DNA of 64,000 nt from Deltaproteobacteria bacterium (GTDB lineage Bacteria; UBA10199; GCA-002796325; JACPFF01). The notes beneath the pieces are model-generated. The model was not told the DNA's origin and ran no database searches. It was given only the letters and a program-made list of their open reading frames with translations. Of the stretch, positions 26,419-35,011 are shown one piece after another (within the stretch, counting starts at the first letter, position 1; the number at the start of each line of letters is the position of its first letter). Both the position numbers and the translations under genes were made by a program. The stretch lies in NCBI GenBank assembly GCA_016183065.1, contig JACPFF010000027.1:24130-88129 (forward strand), written 5' to 3'.

Positions 26419-26420
26419 TT

Positions 26421-27152
26421 GTGCATCTCACGATTCCGTCTGCTGCAGATCTAACCCATCTCTACTACGAACTCGGTCGCCTCGGGGTTCGCACTGTTGG
26501 CCAACCGATTCCATGGCAATTTTCGCCGAAAAACGCGGAGGAACTGCTGGCCCTCGCGGCAGATTGTTCGCGCTACGATCCTCGTCTCTTCGATGCATTG
26601 GTGGAATTTCTCTGGCGCTCGTGGTCGACCTTTCATCCGGTACGACTTCGCCGGGCCATGGCCACAATGTGGACCCCACAGGTTTTTGGTGTCCTTGCGG
26701 AATTTTTTCACGCTCGAACATCCGATCGTGAGTGTCACTACTATTACGAATATCTTCTTCGGGGGTATGCCAGGGTTCCCTATCAGTTTTTCTTCCACTT
26801 CCTCCACGGACCAGGAACGGCCAGCGCTCAGCGTACAGCAGAAGAATCCCTGGCAGAATTTCGGCGGTGGGGATTTTTGGCGACAGAGCGACCGATCATC
26901 GATCAACGGGAAAAAACGACATGTGGAAGATATGAACCTGAAACGCGGTCACGTATTCTTCATCGACTATTGCACAGAACAAACGTCATTACGACCGATC
27001 AATATCTGACCGCTCTTGATCACTCTATCTCACGCCAGCAGGCCGTGCTCGATCTGCGTCGGTATCCAGGGCTTCAGCAGAGAGGGCACGGTCGTGGGGC
27101 GCGATGGCAACGTGGCCACCCGTCACGGTCACCGTCTCCCCGCCGGGGATAG
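26421..27152 (+). CDS. Partner of the DUF6036 protein, HTH-like C-terminus
   Basis: 243 aa, GTG start two bases after the DUF6036 stop. N-terminal half is helical and unassigned. The C-terminal 'SISRQQAVLDLRRYPGLQ' followed by 'RGHGRGARW' resembles a winged-helix module seen at the end of many cassette proteins. The last 128 bases overlap the 3' end of recF on the other strand, so the cassette probably recombined right up to recF. Whether the final 15 residues are native is unclear. Confidence 0.6.
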   Translation: MHLTIPSAADLTHLYYELGRLGVRTVGQPIPWQFSPKNAEELLALAADCSRYDPRLFDALVEFLWRSWSTFHPVRLRRAMATMWTPQVFGVLAEFFHARTSDRECHYYYEYLLRGYARVPYQFFFHFLHGPGTASAQRTAEESLAEFRRWGFLATERPIIDQREKTTCGRYEPETRSRILHRLLHRTNVITTDQYLTALDHSISRQQAVLDLRRYPGLQQRGHGRGARWQRGHPSRSPSPRRG

Positions 27153-28182
27153 CCCGCTGCAAAACCTCGCCGATATGGATCGTGGTCAGCACAATCTGGC
27201 ACGTCATGGCATGGAGGGTCTCGAGGAGGGCTGCGAGGCGTTGCGGGTCGAGCTCGCTCGCCACGTCGTCAAGCAGCAAGATTGGGAGGCGCCCCGAGGT
27301 GTCCTGCACCAACGCGACCTCGGCCAATTTGAGACTGATCACCACACTGCGATGCTGTCCCTGCGAGCCAAAGTGTTGTAAGTCGTTTCCGGCCACCATG
27401 GCCACGAGATTGTCGCGCTGTGGCCCTGCCACGGTGATCCCCCGCACGAACTCTTCATCCTGCCGCGCAGCGAGGACCGCGCGAAAGGTCGCTGCATCGG
27501 CCACATGCGGCGAGTAGTGCAAGACAATTTCGCCATCGCATGCGGCAAATTGTGCGTAAATGGCCGGAAGGAACGCCTGCAAGCGTTCTACCCAGCTCCG
27601 GCGGGCGACCACGAGCTCGGCACCACAGGCGATCAGCTGCTCGGTCCACGGCTCCAGTTGGCAGGCGCGGGCGCCCTGGGCCCATTCCATGCTGTCGTGG
27701 AGGAGGCGATTGCGTTGGCGCAGCACGCGGTCGTAGTTGCGGAGGAGATTACGGTAGCTCGGATCAATCCCGCTGATGAGCCGGTCGAGATATTCGCGAC
27801 GATGCTGCGGTCCCGTGCGAAAGAGAAGCGTCTCCTCCGGGGCAAAGAGGATGCAATAGGGCCATGTCCGATCGGGTCGTCGGACGCCTTTCCCGTTTTT
27901 CAGGAACCGGCGGCGCCCGGCAATCTCTACAGCAAACTGATCGATCAATCCCCCGGTCATGGCCTGCGCCCGTATAACGGCCGCTCCCCGATCATGTGCG
28001 ATCAGATCGTGCCGTTCCGAGGTGCGAAAGGAATCGCCGCGGCCCAGGTAATAGAGCGCCTCCAGCAGATTGGTTTTTCCCTGCGCATTATCCCCCACAA
28101 TGCGCGTCACCTGGGGGTGCAGGGCCAGTTCCAACGTCTGGTAATTGCGAAAATGGACGAGTGAGAGATGTTGGAGAATCAT
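27025..28182 (-). CDS. recF: DNA replication and repair protein RecF
   Basis: 385 aa ABC-type ATPase loading RecA at gaps. Seen: Walker A 'GDNAQGKTNLLEALYYLG', signature-like 'QGQHRSVVISLKLAE' and Walker B 'LPILLLDDVASELDPQR'. TAATG overlap with dnaN. The C-terminal 20 residues overlap the accessory gene from 26421 and are unlike the family, so the original end may have been replaced. Confidence 0.95.
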   Translation of the reverse strand: MILQHLSLVHFRNYQTLELALHPQVTRIVGDNAQGKTNLLEALYYLGRGDSFRTSERHDLIAHDRGAAVIRAQAMTGGLIDQFAVEIAGRRRFLKNGKGVRRPDRTWPYCILFAPEETLLFRTGPQHRREYLDRLISGIDPSYRNLLRNYDRVLRQRNRLLHDSMEWAQGARACQLEPWTEQLIACGAELVVARRSWVERLQAFLPAIYAQFAACDGEIVLHYSPHVADAATFRAVLAARQDEEFVRGITVAGPQRDNLVAMVAGNDLQHFGSQGQHRSVVISLKLAEVALVQDTSGRLPILLLDDVASELDPQRLAALLETLHAMTCQIVLTTIHIGEVLQRAIPGGETVTVTGGHVAIAPHDRALSAEALDTDADRARPAGVR

Positions 28183-29297
28183 TACAGGCGCATTGGCATA
28201 ATCACGGCAAGAAAGTTCCGGTCAAATTCCGAGCGAAAGAGTGCCGGCCCCATCTCCCCTTTGAGCTCCATCACCACCTGTTCATCCGCCATGACATTCA
28301 GAAGGTCGAGAAAATACCGTCCATTGAAGCCGATCTCAAAGGTTTCGCCTTGATACTTCACCTGCAACTCTTCATGCGCCTCCCCAATGTCGGGATTCTT
28401 TGCGGTCAATTCCAGGTGTTTTGGGGAGATTCTGAACCGAATTCCACGCGATCGATCGGTGGTGACCAATTGCACCCGCCGAATCGACTGTTGCAAGATT
28501 TCGCGCCCAACGGAAATAACCCACTTGTGGCTGTCTGGAATCACCTGCTGATATGGCGGGAATTGCCCGTCGATGAGCCGAATAATCAGAGTGACATTAT
28601 CTTTCTGCACGGTGACCTGCTTGGTCCCGATGGCCAATTGAAAGGTCCCATCGACCCCTTCAAGGAGGCGCTTCCACTCGAGGATCCCTTTGCGCGGGAT
28701 AATCACGCCGCTCTCCAGTTTCCATTTCCCCTTAACGGCCCGGTCTGCATACGCCAAGCGGTGGCCATCTGTAGCCACCAGTCGCAAACGCGCCGTCCCG
28801 TCGTCCCCCTTCACCTGTTCCATCAAGACGCCATTGAGTGTGTACCGCGTCTCATCGGTCGACATGGCATAGGCGGTCTTCGTCACCATGTCGAGAAAGT
28901 CGGCGACATCGACGATCATGAAGTGCTCTTTTCCACTCTCCGGCAATTTGGGAAATTCCTCGGCCGAAAGACCAACGATCTTGAAATGCGATTTTCCGGA
29001 CTTCACTTCCATCCAATGATTCGGCAAGGCATGGAGATGGACACGATCATCGGGGAGTTCCTTGACAATATCAAAGAGTGACCGCGCACTGACCGTTAAT
29101 TCCCCCTCTGTGACCACTTCCGTCGCTAGATCAGCCACGAATCCCACTTCAAGATCCGTAGCGCTGAGGGTCAGGGTTTTTCCATGTGCGCATAGACAGA
29201 CATTGGCGAGGAGAGGCATGGTGGTTTTTCGTTCTACGATACTGCTCGCCAACACTAACCCTTGTACGAGATCTTTTTTTTGAATTTTTATGTCCAT
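28182..29297 (-). CDS. dnaN: DNA polymerase III beta sliding clamp
   Basis: 371 aa from ATG 29297 (MDIKIQKKDLVQGLVLA); three-domain clamp fold by length and pattern ('LSATDLEVGFVADLA', 'YTLNGVLMEQ', 'ATDGHRLAYADRAV', C-terminal 'MPMRL'). GGGGATTCT precedes the start. Second gene of the dnaA-dnaN-recF order. Confidence 0.97.
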   Translation of the reverse strand: MDIKIQKKDLVQGLVLASSIVERKTTMPLLANVCLCAHGKTLTLSATDLEVGFVADLATEVVTEGELTVSARSLFDIVKELPDDRVHLHALPNHWMEVKSGKSHFKIVGLSAEEFPKLPESGKEHFMIVDVADFLDMVTKTAYAMSTDETRYTLNGVLMEQVKGDDGTARLRLVATDGHRLAYADRAVKGKWKLESGVIIPRKGILEWKRLLEGVDGTFQLAIGTKQVTVQKDNVTLIIRLIDGQFPPYQQVIPDSHKWVISVGREILQQSIRRVQLVTTDRSRGIRFRISPKHLELTAKNPDIGEAHEELQVKYQGETFEIGFNGRYFLDLLNVMADEQVVMELKGEMGPALFRSEFDRNFLAVIMPMRL

Positions 29298-29561
29298 AGA
29301 ATCCCCGCTCTTCTTTCTTTTAATCATGAATATATAAAACCAGTAGTAATAGTAGTAGCGGCTGTGAATATGTGGGTAACAGATCCAATGTGGTGATGTC
29401 GAACGACAATTGTCTGTGAATGGCCTCTGGATGACGTCCGTGAGTTATCCCGAGCTATGCACATGCTGTGAGGATAGAATTGCTATTGCGGGAATGTCAA
29501 CAATCGAATCATGCCCAATGCACAGCAAATGCACAGGAATTCACAGCGAACGTGGGGATAA
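29298..29561. other. dnaA-dnaN gap with degenerate DnaA boxes
   Basis: 264 bp without a gene. It contains TGTGGGTAA (29371-29379, one mismatch to TGTGGATAA), TGGGGATAA (29553-29561, one mismatch) and TTATCCCGA (29445-29453, two mismatches), plus a short AGTAGTAATAGTAGTAG stretch near 29343. It may be an accessory origin or dnaN leader; the better box is on the other side of dnaA. Confidence 0.4.
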
Positions 29562-30911
29562 CTACACCAGACTTTTTTCGAGGAATTCGATGTCGCCGCG
29601 CAGTCGAGCATCTGTCGTGATTTGTGCAGAAATCTTCCGACAGGCATGCATGACCGTGGTATGATCCTTGCCGCCGAATTTATGGCCGATTTCGGGAAAG
29701 GAACTCTTCACATGCTTCTTGCAGAGATACATGGCAATTTGCCGCGGAAAGGCCAGATGCTTCATCCGACGGGCCGATTTCATATCGGAGAGTTTGATCT
29801 GGTAAAAGTCGGCGACCAATTTTTGCACGTTTTCAATGGAGCAGCGATTCGGCTCATCCTTGATGAGATTTCGGAGTACCTCACGCGCCAGCTCAACCGT
29901 GATCGGGAGAGCATTCAGCGAGGAATAGGCCGACAGACGGATGAGCGATCCTTCGAGTTCACGGACATTGGTCCGGATCTGCTGGGCCAGAAAGAAGGCG
30001 ACCTCGTCCGTGAGCCGCACATTATCGCACTCGGCCTTCTTGTGCAGAATAGCGATCCTTGTTTCGAGATCGGGAGGCTGCATATCGGCTATCAGCCCCC
30101 ATTCGAATCGCGTGCGGAGCCGCTCTTCCAGGAGTGGAATATCTTTTGGAAATTGATCGCTTGTGACGACGATCTGTTTTTGCGCCTCGTAGAGACAATT
30201 GAAGGTATGGAAAAATTCCTCTTGGGTGCGCTCCTTGCCGGCAATAAATTGAATATCATCCATGAGCAAGATGTCGCAACTCTCGCGATATTTTCGTCGC
30301 AGCTCCCCCATTTTGTCGAACCGGATTCCGTGAATCACTTCATTCATGAAGCGCTCCGACCCGATGTTGAGGATGCGCAGATTCGGATGCGTCTGTTGGA
30401 CACTGAGACCAATCGCGTGGAGAAGATGGGTCTTTCCGAGACCAACCCCCCCATAAATAAAGAGGGGGTTGTAGTGGCCACCGGGAAACTCGGCGACGGC
30501 CTTGCACGCCGCACTCGCAAACTGGTTATTGGCCCCCGTGACAAATCGGTCAAAACTGTATCGCGGATTGAGGGCCTCGGCAATCGGGGCACGGACGATT
30601 GAGGTGACAAGCGGTGAGGATGGACGCGAGTTTGATTGTTCGCCCTTCACCGGGACCGCGCTGTCGGGTGCGGGTTCGCGAATCTCAAATTGGAGGGCAA
30701 CGTCGTTGCCGGTCAGTTTTTTTAATTCTTCACGGATCGTATCGCTGTAATAATCGGTCAACCAATCTTTGGTGAAAATATTGGGAACGGCCAAAAGAAG
30801 GTTCTCATCGTTGGACTCCACACAATGGACCTGTCCAAACCAGGCACTGTAATTGACATCGCTGATTTTACTGCGGATTTTACCGAGGATCTCTTGCCAA
30901 ATTTCCGACAT
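29562..30911 (-). CDS. dnaA: Chromosomal replication initiator DnaA
   Basis: 449 aa. Domain I 'EIWQEILGKIRSKISDVNY', AAA+ domain with Walker A 'YGGVGLGKTHLLHAIG' and Walker B 'LLMDDIQFIAGKE', domain IV HTH signature 'FGGKDHTTVMHA'. I start at 30911 (MSEIWQEI); the frame is open 22 codons upstream but that part is non-homologous and contains the DnaA boxes. Autoregulation via those boxes is expected. Confidence 0.98.
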   Translation of the reverse strand: MSEIWQEILGKIRSKISDVNYSAWFGQVHCVESNDENLLLAVPNIFTKDWLTDYYSDTIREELKKLTGNDVALQFEIREPAPDSAVPVKGEQSNSRPSSPLVTSIVRAPIAEALNPRYSFDRFVTGANNQFASAACKAVAEFPGGHYNPLFIYGGVGLGKTHLLHAIGLSVQQTHPNLRILNIGSERFMNEVIHGIRFDKMGELRRKYRESCDILLMDDIQFIAGKERTQEEFFHTFNCLYEAQKQIVVTSDQFPKDIPLLEERLRTRFEWGLIADMQPPDLETRIAILHKKAECDNVRLTDEVAFFLAQQIRTNVRELEGSLIRLSAYSSLNALPITVELAREVLRNLIKDEPNRCSIENVQKLVADFYQIKLSDMKSARRMKHLAFPRQIAMYLCKKHVKSSFPEIGHKFGGKDHTTVMHACRKISAQITTDARLRGDIEFLEKSLV

Positions 30912-31343
30912 TCGCCACCAAATCCACAGACATATCCACCGCTGTGGATAACAAACACCCACGCAGAAAAAACGCATTATACAAAAGACGTCCGATCACG
31001 ACAGTACTGAGAGGACGTTCTGTTGAGTGGGAAGGATCACATGGCAGTAACTTTGCGAGGGGCAAGAATATGGCAATCACCATTGAGTTCTCGCGCCACG
31101 CAAATACTTCTTCACCGCCACCACCACATCAACAGCAGGAGTGAGTGTACATCCGCTCTCTCAATGCCGACATCTTTTCAAAGAAAGTGACGATGCGCAT
31201 ACTCTTCTGTGGAAAACTTGTACAACAATTTTTTTTTGCCAACGCAACTCCTTGTGATGGCTTCGAAAAAAAATCACCTTGACAGTTCTCGCATTCACGC
31301 CTAACCGCTACCGCGCGCAACCAATTGATCAATCGAGGATTTT
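30912..31343. other. Probable oriC between dnaA and rpmH
   Basis: 432 bp without a gene between divergent dnaA and rpmH. A perfect DnaA box TGTGGATAA lies at 30943-30951, with two weaker boxes on the opposite strand at 30920-30928 (AAATCCACA) and 30932-30940 (ATATCCACC). TGTGGAAAA lies at 31208-31216. AT-rich tracts follow (T run near 31231, A run near 31266), possible unwinding DNA. Location matches known origins; no replication data here. Confidence 0.65.
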
Positions 31344-31490
31344 ATGAAACGTACCTATCAACCGAGTAAACGCCGCCGCGCGCGCAAGCACGGATTCCGG
31401 GCGCGGATGAAGACCAGCAGTGGTCGGCGCGTCCTTTCCCGCCGTCGGGCACGCGGCCGAAAGGCGCTCGCGGTTTCCAAACCGCGCTGA
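31344..31490 (+). CDS. rpmH: 50S ribosomal protein L34
   Basis: 48 aa, [20 protein letters not shown] then [20 protein letters not shown]; textbook L34. ATG at 31344 with GAGG upstream. Four bases of spacing to rnpA, forming rpmH-rnpA-yidD-yidC. Confidence 0.98.
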   Translation: MKRTYQPSKRRRARKHGFRARMKTSSGRRVLSRRRARGRKALAVSKPR

Positions 31491-31493
31491 CCG

Positions 31494-31850
31494 ATGTCGG
31501 GCCTCTCTCGTACGGACCGTCTTCAACGCCCCTCACAGTTTCTCGCGGTTCAGCGGTCGGGTCGTCGAGCGCGATGCCGCAGCTGCGAGCTCTCCTGGTC
31601 TGCACCGGCGCAGCAGCGTGCCTCGGTGCGATTAGGGATGATTGTCAGCGCCCGTGTGGGGCCGGCCGTGGTCCGCAATCGTGTAAAGCGCGTTATTCGA
31701 GAATGGTTTCGTCGACATCGCGGCGTACTTCCCCAAGGGGACTTTGTGATTCGGGCCTTTCCGACCATACGCCAGCGGGCAACAGAGGACATTTGGGACG
31801 ATTTGACAAGGTTAAGTCAATCAGTCAGAAAGCGCTCATGCAACAGATAG
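31494..31850 (+). CDS. rnpA: Ribonuclease P protein component
   Basis: 118 aa. 'RLGMIVSARVGPAVVRNRVK' followed by 'RVIREWFRRHR' is the conserved RNR motif of RnpA, which helps RNase P RNA cleave tRNA leaders. N-terminus 'RTDRLQRPSQFLAVQRSGRR' is family-like. Its 3' end overlaps yidD by 13 bases in another frame. Confidence 0.95.
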   Translation: MSGLSRTDRLQRPSQFLAVQRSGRRARCRSCELSWSAPAQQRASVRLGMIVSARVGPAVVRNRVKRVIREWFRRHRGVLPQGDFVIRAFPTIRQRATEDIWDDLTRLSQSVRKRSCNR

Positions 31851-32095
31851 CCCTTCGTGCAATCCGCCTCTATCAAGTCCTGCTGGCCCCCCTGTGCGCC
31901 CTGTTGGGCGCGCAGTGCCGGTACCATCCGAGTTGCTCCGCCTATGCGTACGAGGCCTTTCAACATCATCGCGGATGGCGGGCGGCCTGGTTCTCCATCC
32001 GCCGCTTTGTCCGTTGCCATCCCTATCGGCCTGGCGGATTCGACCCCGTTCCGCAGATGAGAGTGTGGAGTGAAAGAAGAGGGATGCGATCATGA
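31838..32095 (+). CDS. yidD: Membrane protein insertion efficiency factor YidD
   Basis: 85 aa. 'LYQVLLAPLCALLGAQCRYH' then 'PSCSAYAYEAFQHHRGWRA' and 'RCHPYRPGGFDPVP' are diagnostic, including the conserved cysteines. I start at ATG 31838, inside the rnpA end. The stop overlaps the yidC start (ATGA), so translation is coupled. Confidence 0.95.
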   Translation: MQQIALRAIRLYQVLLAPLCALLGAQCRYHPSCSAYAYEAFQHHRGWRAAWFSIRRFVRCHPYRPGGFDPVPQMRVWSERRGMRS

Positions 32096-33762
32096 AAACG
32101 GAACTCCGTATGCTCCTCGCCGTGGTGGCGAGTATCGCCATTTTTGCCGGCTGGTCCTACTGGTTCGCCCCGGAACCGCCCGTCGTGGAACCATCAGTGG
32201 GTGATGCCGTCGTCGAGGCCGCCGCTGAGCGTGGGGCCCCTTCCTCACGTGCTAAGATCGCCGACCAACCGGTTGCGGCCACGACCGACGGTCCGGTCGA
32301 TCCCCAGCGCGATCTTGCCGTGCAGACCGTGGCGTTAGAGGGGGAAAAGGCGGTCATCGAGATCACCAACGACGGCGGGGTCCCGATCACGTGGCGACTT
32401 CACGAGTATCAACAGGGGGCGCGCAAGAGCGAATATCCGATCGACCTCGTCACAACGCCGGAGGTACCCCCCCTCTCCTTTGCCCTGCTCGGACTGGAAC
32501 AACTCGTCCCTCTGAAACCGCGCTATGTCGTGCGCCATGCCGATGCGCAGTCCGTGACCCTGGTCTGGGAGTCCGAGACCGTGGCGATCGAGAAGCGCTA
32601 TCGCCTGTTGGACCAGGATTATGGCGTCGGTGTCACGGTGCGTGTGGAGAATCGGACGACCGCACCCCTGCAAGGGCGTTTTTCCCTCGGCTGGACCATG
32701 GCCAATCCCGAGGTCAAGAAGGGCGGATTTTTTACCTTTATGCAGCCGGTCGATCAGTGGCATCCGGTCTATTTCCTCGATGGCGAGGTCTCGCGGTCCA
32801 CGAAGGAGGCGGAGAGTAGTCGAGATGGCAATATCTATTGGGGAGGGATCGAAAGCCGCTACTTTTTGACCGCACTCCTTCCACGCGAGGCCTCGACGCA
32901 GACCCGGCTCCTCATCGCGCGTCGTCCTGCAGGGACGGGAGAGATTGTGGAGACGCGTCTGGCCACCGCACCGGTGGTGCTTCCCGCCAAAGAAGCGGTG
33001 ACGCAAGAGTTTGTCGTCTATGCCGGCCCCAAAAAAATCGAGGCACTGCAGCATATGGGCGTCGAGCTCGAAAAGGCCATCAATTATGGGTTCTTTAGCG
33101 TGATCGCGGTTCCGATCCTCTATCTGCTGAAATTCTTTTATCTACTGATTCACAACTATGGCGTCGCGATCATACTCCTGACCGTATTGATCAAACTCCT
33201 CCTCCATCCGATTACAAAAAAATCGATGCAGTCGATGCGACGGATGCAGCAGCTTCAGCCGGAATTAAAGGCCCTGCGAGAGAAGTTCAAGGAGGATAAA
33301 CAGCGGCTCAACATGGAGATGATGCAGCTTTTTAAACGGCACAAGGCCAATCCCATGGGGGGATGTCTCCCGATGGTTCTACAGATTCCGGTCTATATTG
33401 CGCTTTACCAAGTCTTGTGGAACTCGGTGGAGTTGTATCGTGCCCCGTTTTTCTGGTTTTACACCGACCTCTCTGCGCCCGATCCATATTATGTGACCCC
33501 GATTTTATTGGGCGTTGCCTTCTTTCTGCAACAAAAATTGACCCCCTCGCCCACCATGGATCCTGCGCAGCAAAAAATGATGATGATCATGCCCCTCTTT
33601 TTCTCGGTCTTCATGCTCTTTCTCCCCAGCGGTCTGGTGTTCTACATCTTGGTCAATACGGCGTATACGGTGTTGCAACAGTGGTTGATGAATCGCGGCC
33701 TCGGATTCCGTGATCTGCTCCGCGGTCGCATCACCCCGGCGCATCGCCCGGCGAATGGATAA
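32092..33762 (+). CDS. yidC: Membrane protein insertase YidC
   Basis: 556 aa, long Gram-negative form: N-terminal membrane anchor ('LAVVASIAIFAGWSYWF'), a large periplasmic beta domain (about 60-330), then the insertase core with 'YGVAIILLTVLIKLLLHPIT' and 'NPMGGCLPMVLQIPVYIALY'. Inserts inner-membrane proteins with or without Sec. Ends about 100 bases of sequence before the lipoprotein on the other strand reads any domain; convergent with it (2-base gap). Confidence 0.97.
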   Translation: MKTELRMLLAVVASIAIFAGWSYWFAPEPPVVEPSVGDAVVEAAAERGAPSSRAKIADQPVAATTDGPVDPQRDLAVQTVALEGEKAVIEITNDGGVPITWRLHEYQQGARKSEYPIDLVTTPEVPPLSFALLGLEQLVPLKPRYVVRHADAQSVTLVWESETVAIEKRYRLLDQDYGVGVTVRVENRTTAPLQGRFSLGWTMANPEVKKGGFFTFMQPVDQWHPVYFLDGEVSRSTKEAESSRDGNIYWGGIESRYFLTALLPREASTQTRLLIARRPAGTGEIVETRLATAPVVLPAKEAVTQEFVVYAGPKKIEALQHMGVELEKAINYGFFSVIAVPILYLLKFFYLLIHNYGVAIILLTVLIKLLLHPITKKSMQSMRRMQQLQPELKALREKFKEDKQRLNMEMMQLFKRHKANPMGGCLPMVLQIPVYIALYQVLWNSVELYRAPFFWFYTDLSAPDPYYVTPILLGVAFFLQQKLTPSPTMDPAQQKMMMIMPLFFSVFMLFLPSGLVFYILVNTAYTVLQQWLMNRGLGFRDLLRGRITPAHRPANG

Positions 33763-33764
33763 CG

Positions 33765-34838
33765 CTAAAGGGTCCCTAACAAGGTTGTCTGGACATCCAC
33801 CGAGGTGGCGGACGCCTTTGTGTTGGCATAGGGTTTGGCAGTGGCGCTCGTGGCGGTGGTCTGTTGCTCACGATCGAGGTAGACCATGGCGGCCGTGGTG
33901 GCGTCATGAAACCAGTCTTCTGAAAAATTTTGATAGGCGACCGTGAGGACCACACCATCCCCTGCCTGAAATGGGATCCCCTCCAGATCTTCGAACGTGG
34001 GGAGTGAGACCACTTGGTGCTCCGCATTGATTGAGGCCGCGGCCTTCCAAAATGGCGCGGCCTCTGTTTCCTTGGCCAAAGTAATTTCAATACCGTAATC
34101 TTGCAGGAGACCATACGCCGCAATCAGTGAACCATCGCTGGGGACTCCAAAGCGCTCACTCCGCTTCAGATAGCCACCCGGTTCCACCGCAAGGGGGAGA
34201 TGTTGACAGGGGTCGGCATCGAGAAGGAGTGGTTGGAGATCCTTGATCTCGCCACCCTTCTCCATCGGGACGCCGACAATCTTGAAGGTAAAGTAGACAT
34301 CGTGATAGGCGTCCATTGTGGGATTATGCAGGACCACCGAGGCCTCCAGCGTATCGCTGGGGAGGACGGCGTACCCGTAGCCTGTGGGAAATACAATCTT
34401 TTTCAGTGCCGATGTGGCGGCGACAAAGGGATTGGCGGTCTCCTTTTTTTGGCAGAGAGGATTTTCTTCATTCCGGTTGCCGAGGAACGCAAAGTGAAGG
34501 AGCTCACCGGGAACGGCCTCCCCGTTGGCATCTTCGAGTTTTGGTTCAAAGGCGGTGATCCACATCGGTTCGTCGACTTTGAAGGTCATTTTTGCGGGCT
34601 TTTCCCGCATCCCTTCCGTGGTCATTCCCGCTGGGAGATCAAAGGGACCCATTTGATAGGTCTGTTTTTCGACACTCGCACTCGTTCCTGGCTGGGCCGT
34701 TGTCGTCTCCGGTTTGGCACTCGATGGCGTAGCCGCGGTCGGCAAAACCCCAGAGGACTTGACTGACGGGGTCGACGCCCCTTGCGTACAGGCGCAGAGG
34801 AGGAGCGGTACAATCATAATTGTAAGACGTTTCAACAT
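33765..34838 (-). CDS. Large lipoprotein of unknown function
   Basis: 357 aa. Signal peptide with lipobox 'VPLLLCAC' (Cys about residue 18), then a Ser/Thr/Pro-rich linker (about 20-60). The remaining part alternates strands and includes 'EASVVLHNPTMDAYHDVYF' and 'KMTFKVDEPMWITAFEPKL'. It looks like a beta-sandwich surface protein; no catalytic motif recognised. It sits on the minus strand between yidC and mnmE, interrupting the usual yidC-mnmE neighbourhood. Confidence 0.75.
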   Translation of the reverse strand: MLKRLTIMIVPLLLCACTQGASTPSVKSSGVLPTAATPSSAKPETTTAQPGTSASVEKQTYQMGPFDLPAGMTTEGMREKPAKMTFKVDEPMWITAFEPKLEDANGEAVPGELLHFAFLGNRNEENPLCQKKETANPFVAATSALKKIVFPTGYGYAVLPSDTLEASVVLHNPTMDAYHDVYFTFKIVGVPMEKGGEIKDLQPLLLDADPCQHLPLAVEPGGYLKRSERFGVPSDGSLIAAYGLLQDYGIEITLAKETEAAPFWKAAASINAEHQVVSLPTFEDLEGIPFQAGDGVVLTVAYQNFSEDWFHDATTAAMVYLDREQQTTATSATAKPYANTKASATSVDVQTTLLGTL

Positions 34839-35011
34839 CTTGGGACGGAGAAGTATCAGAGAGTCGCAGAGAACAAAATACGCAGTGCGGCGTTATTTGA
34901 CGCAGTGCGTTTTGACGCAGTCTTGTGTGGGCGCTGACGTGCCGATGTCTTGATGCAGATTTGCGCTCTCCCCTTGACAGCGAAAGCTCGCTCCGACAGA
35001 GAGTCGGCCCT

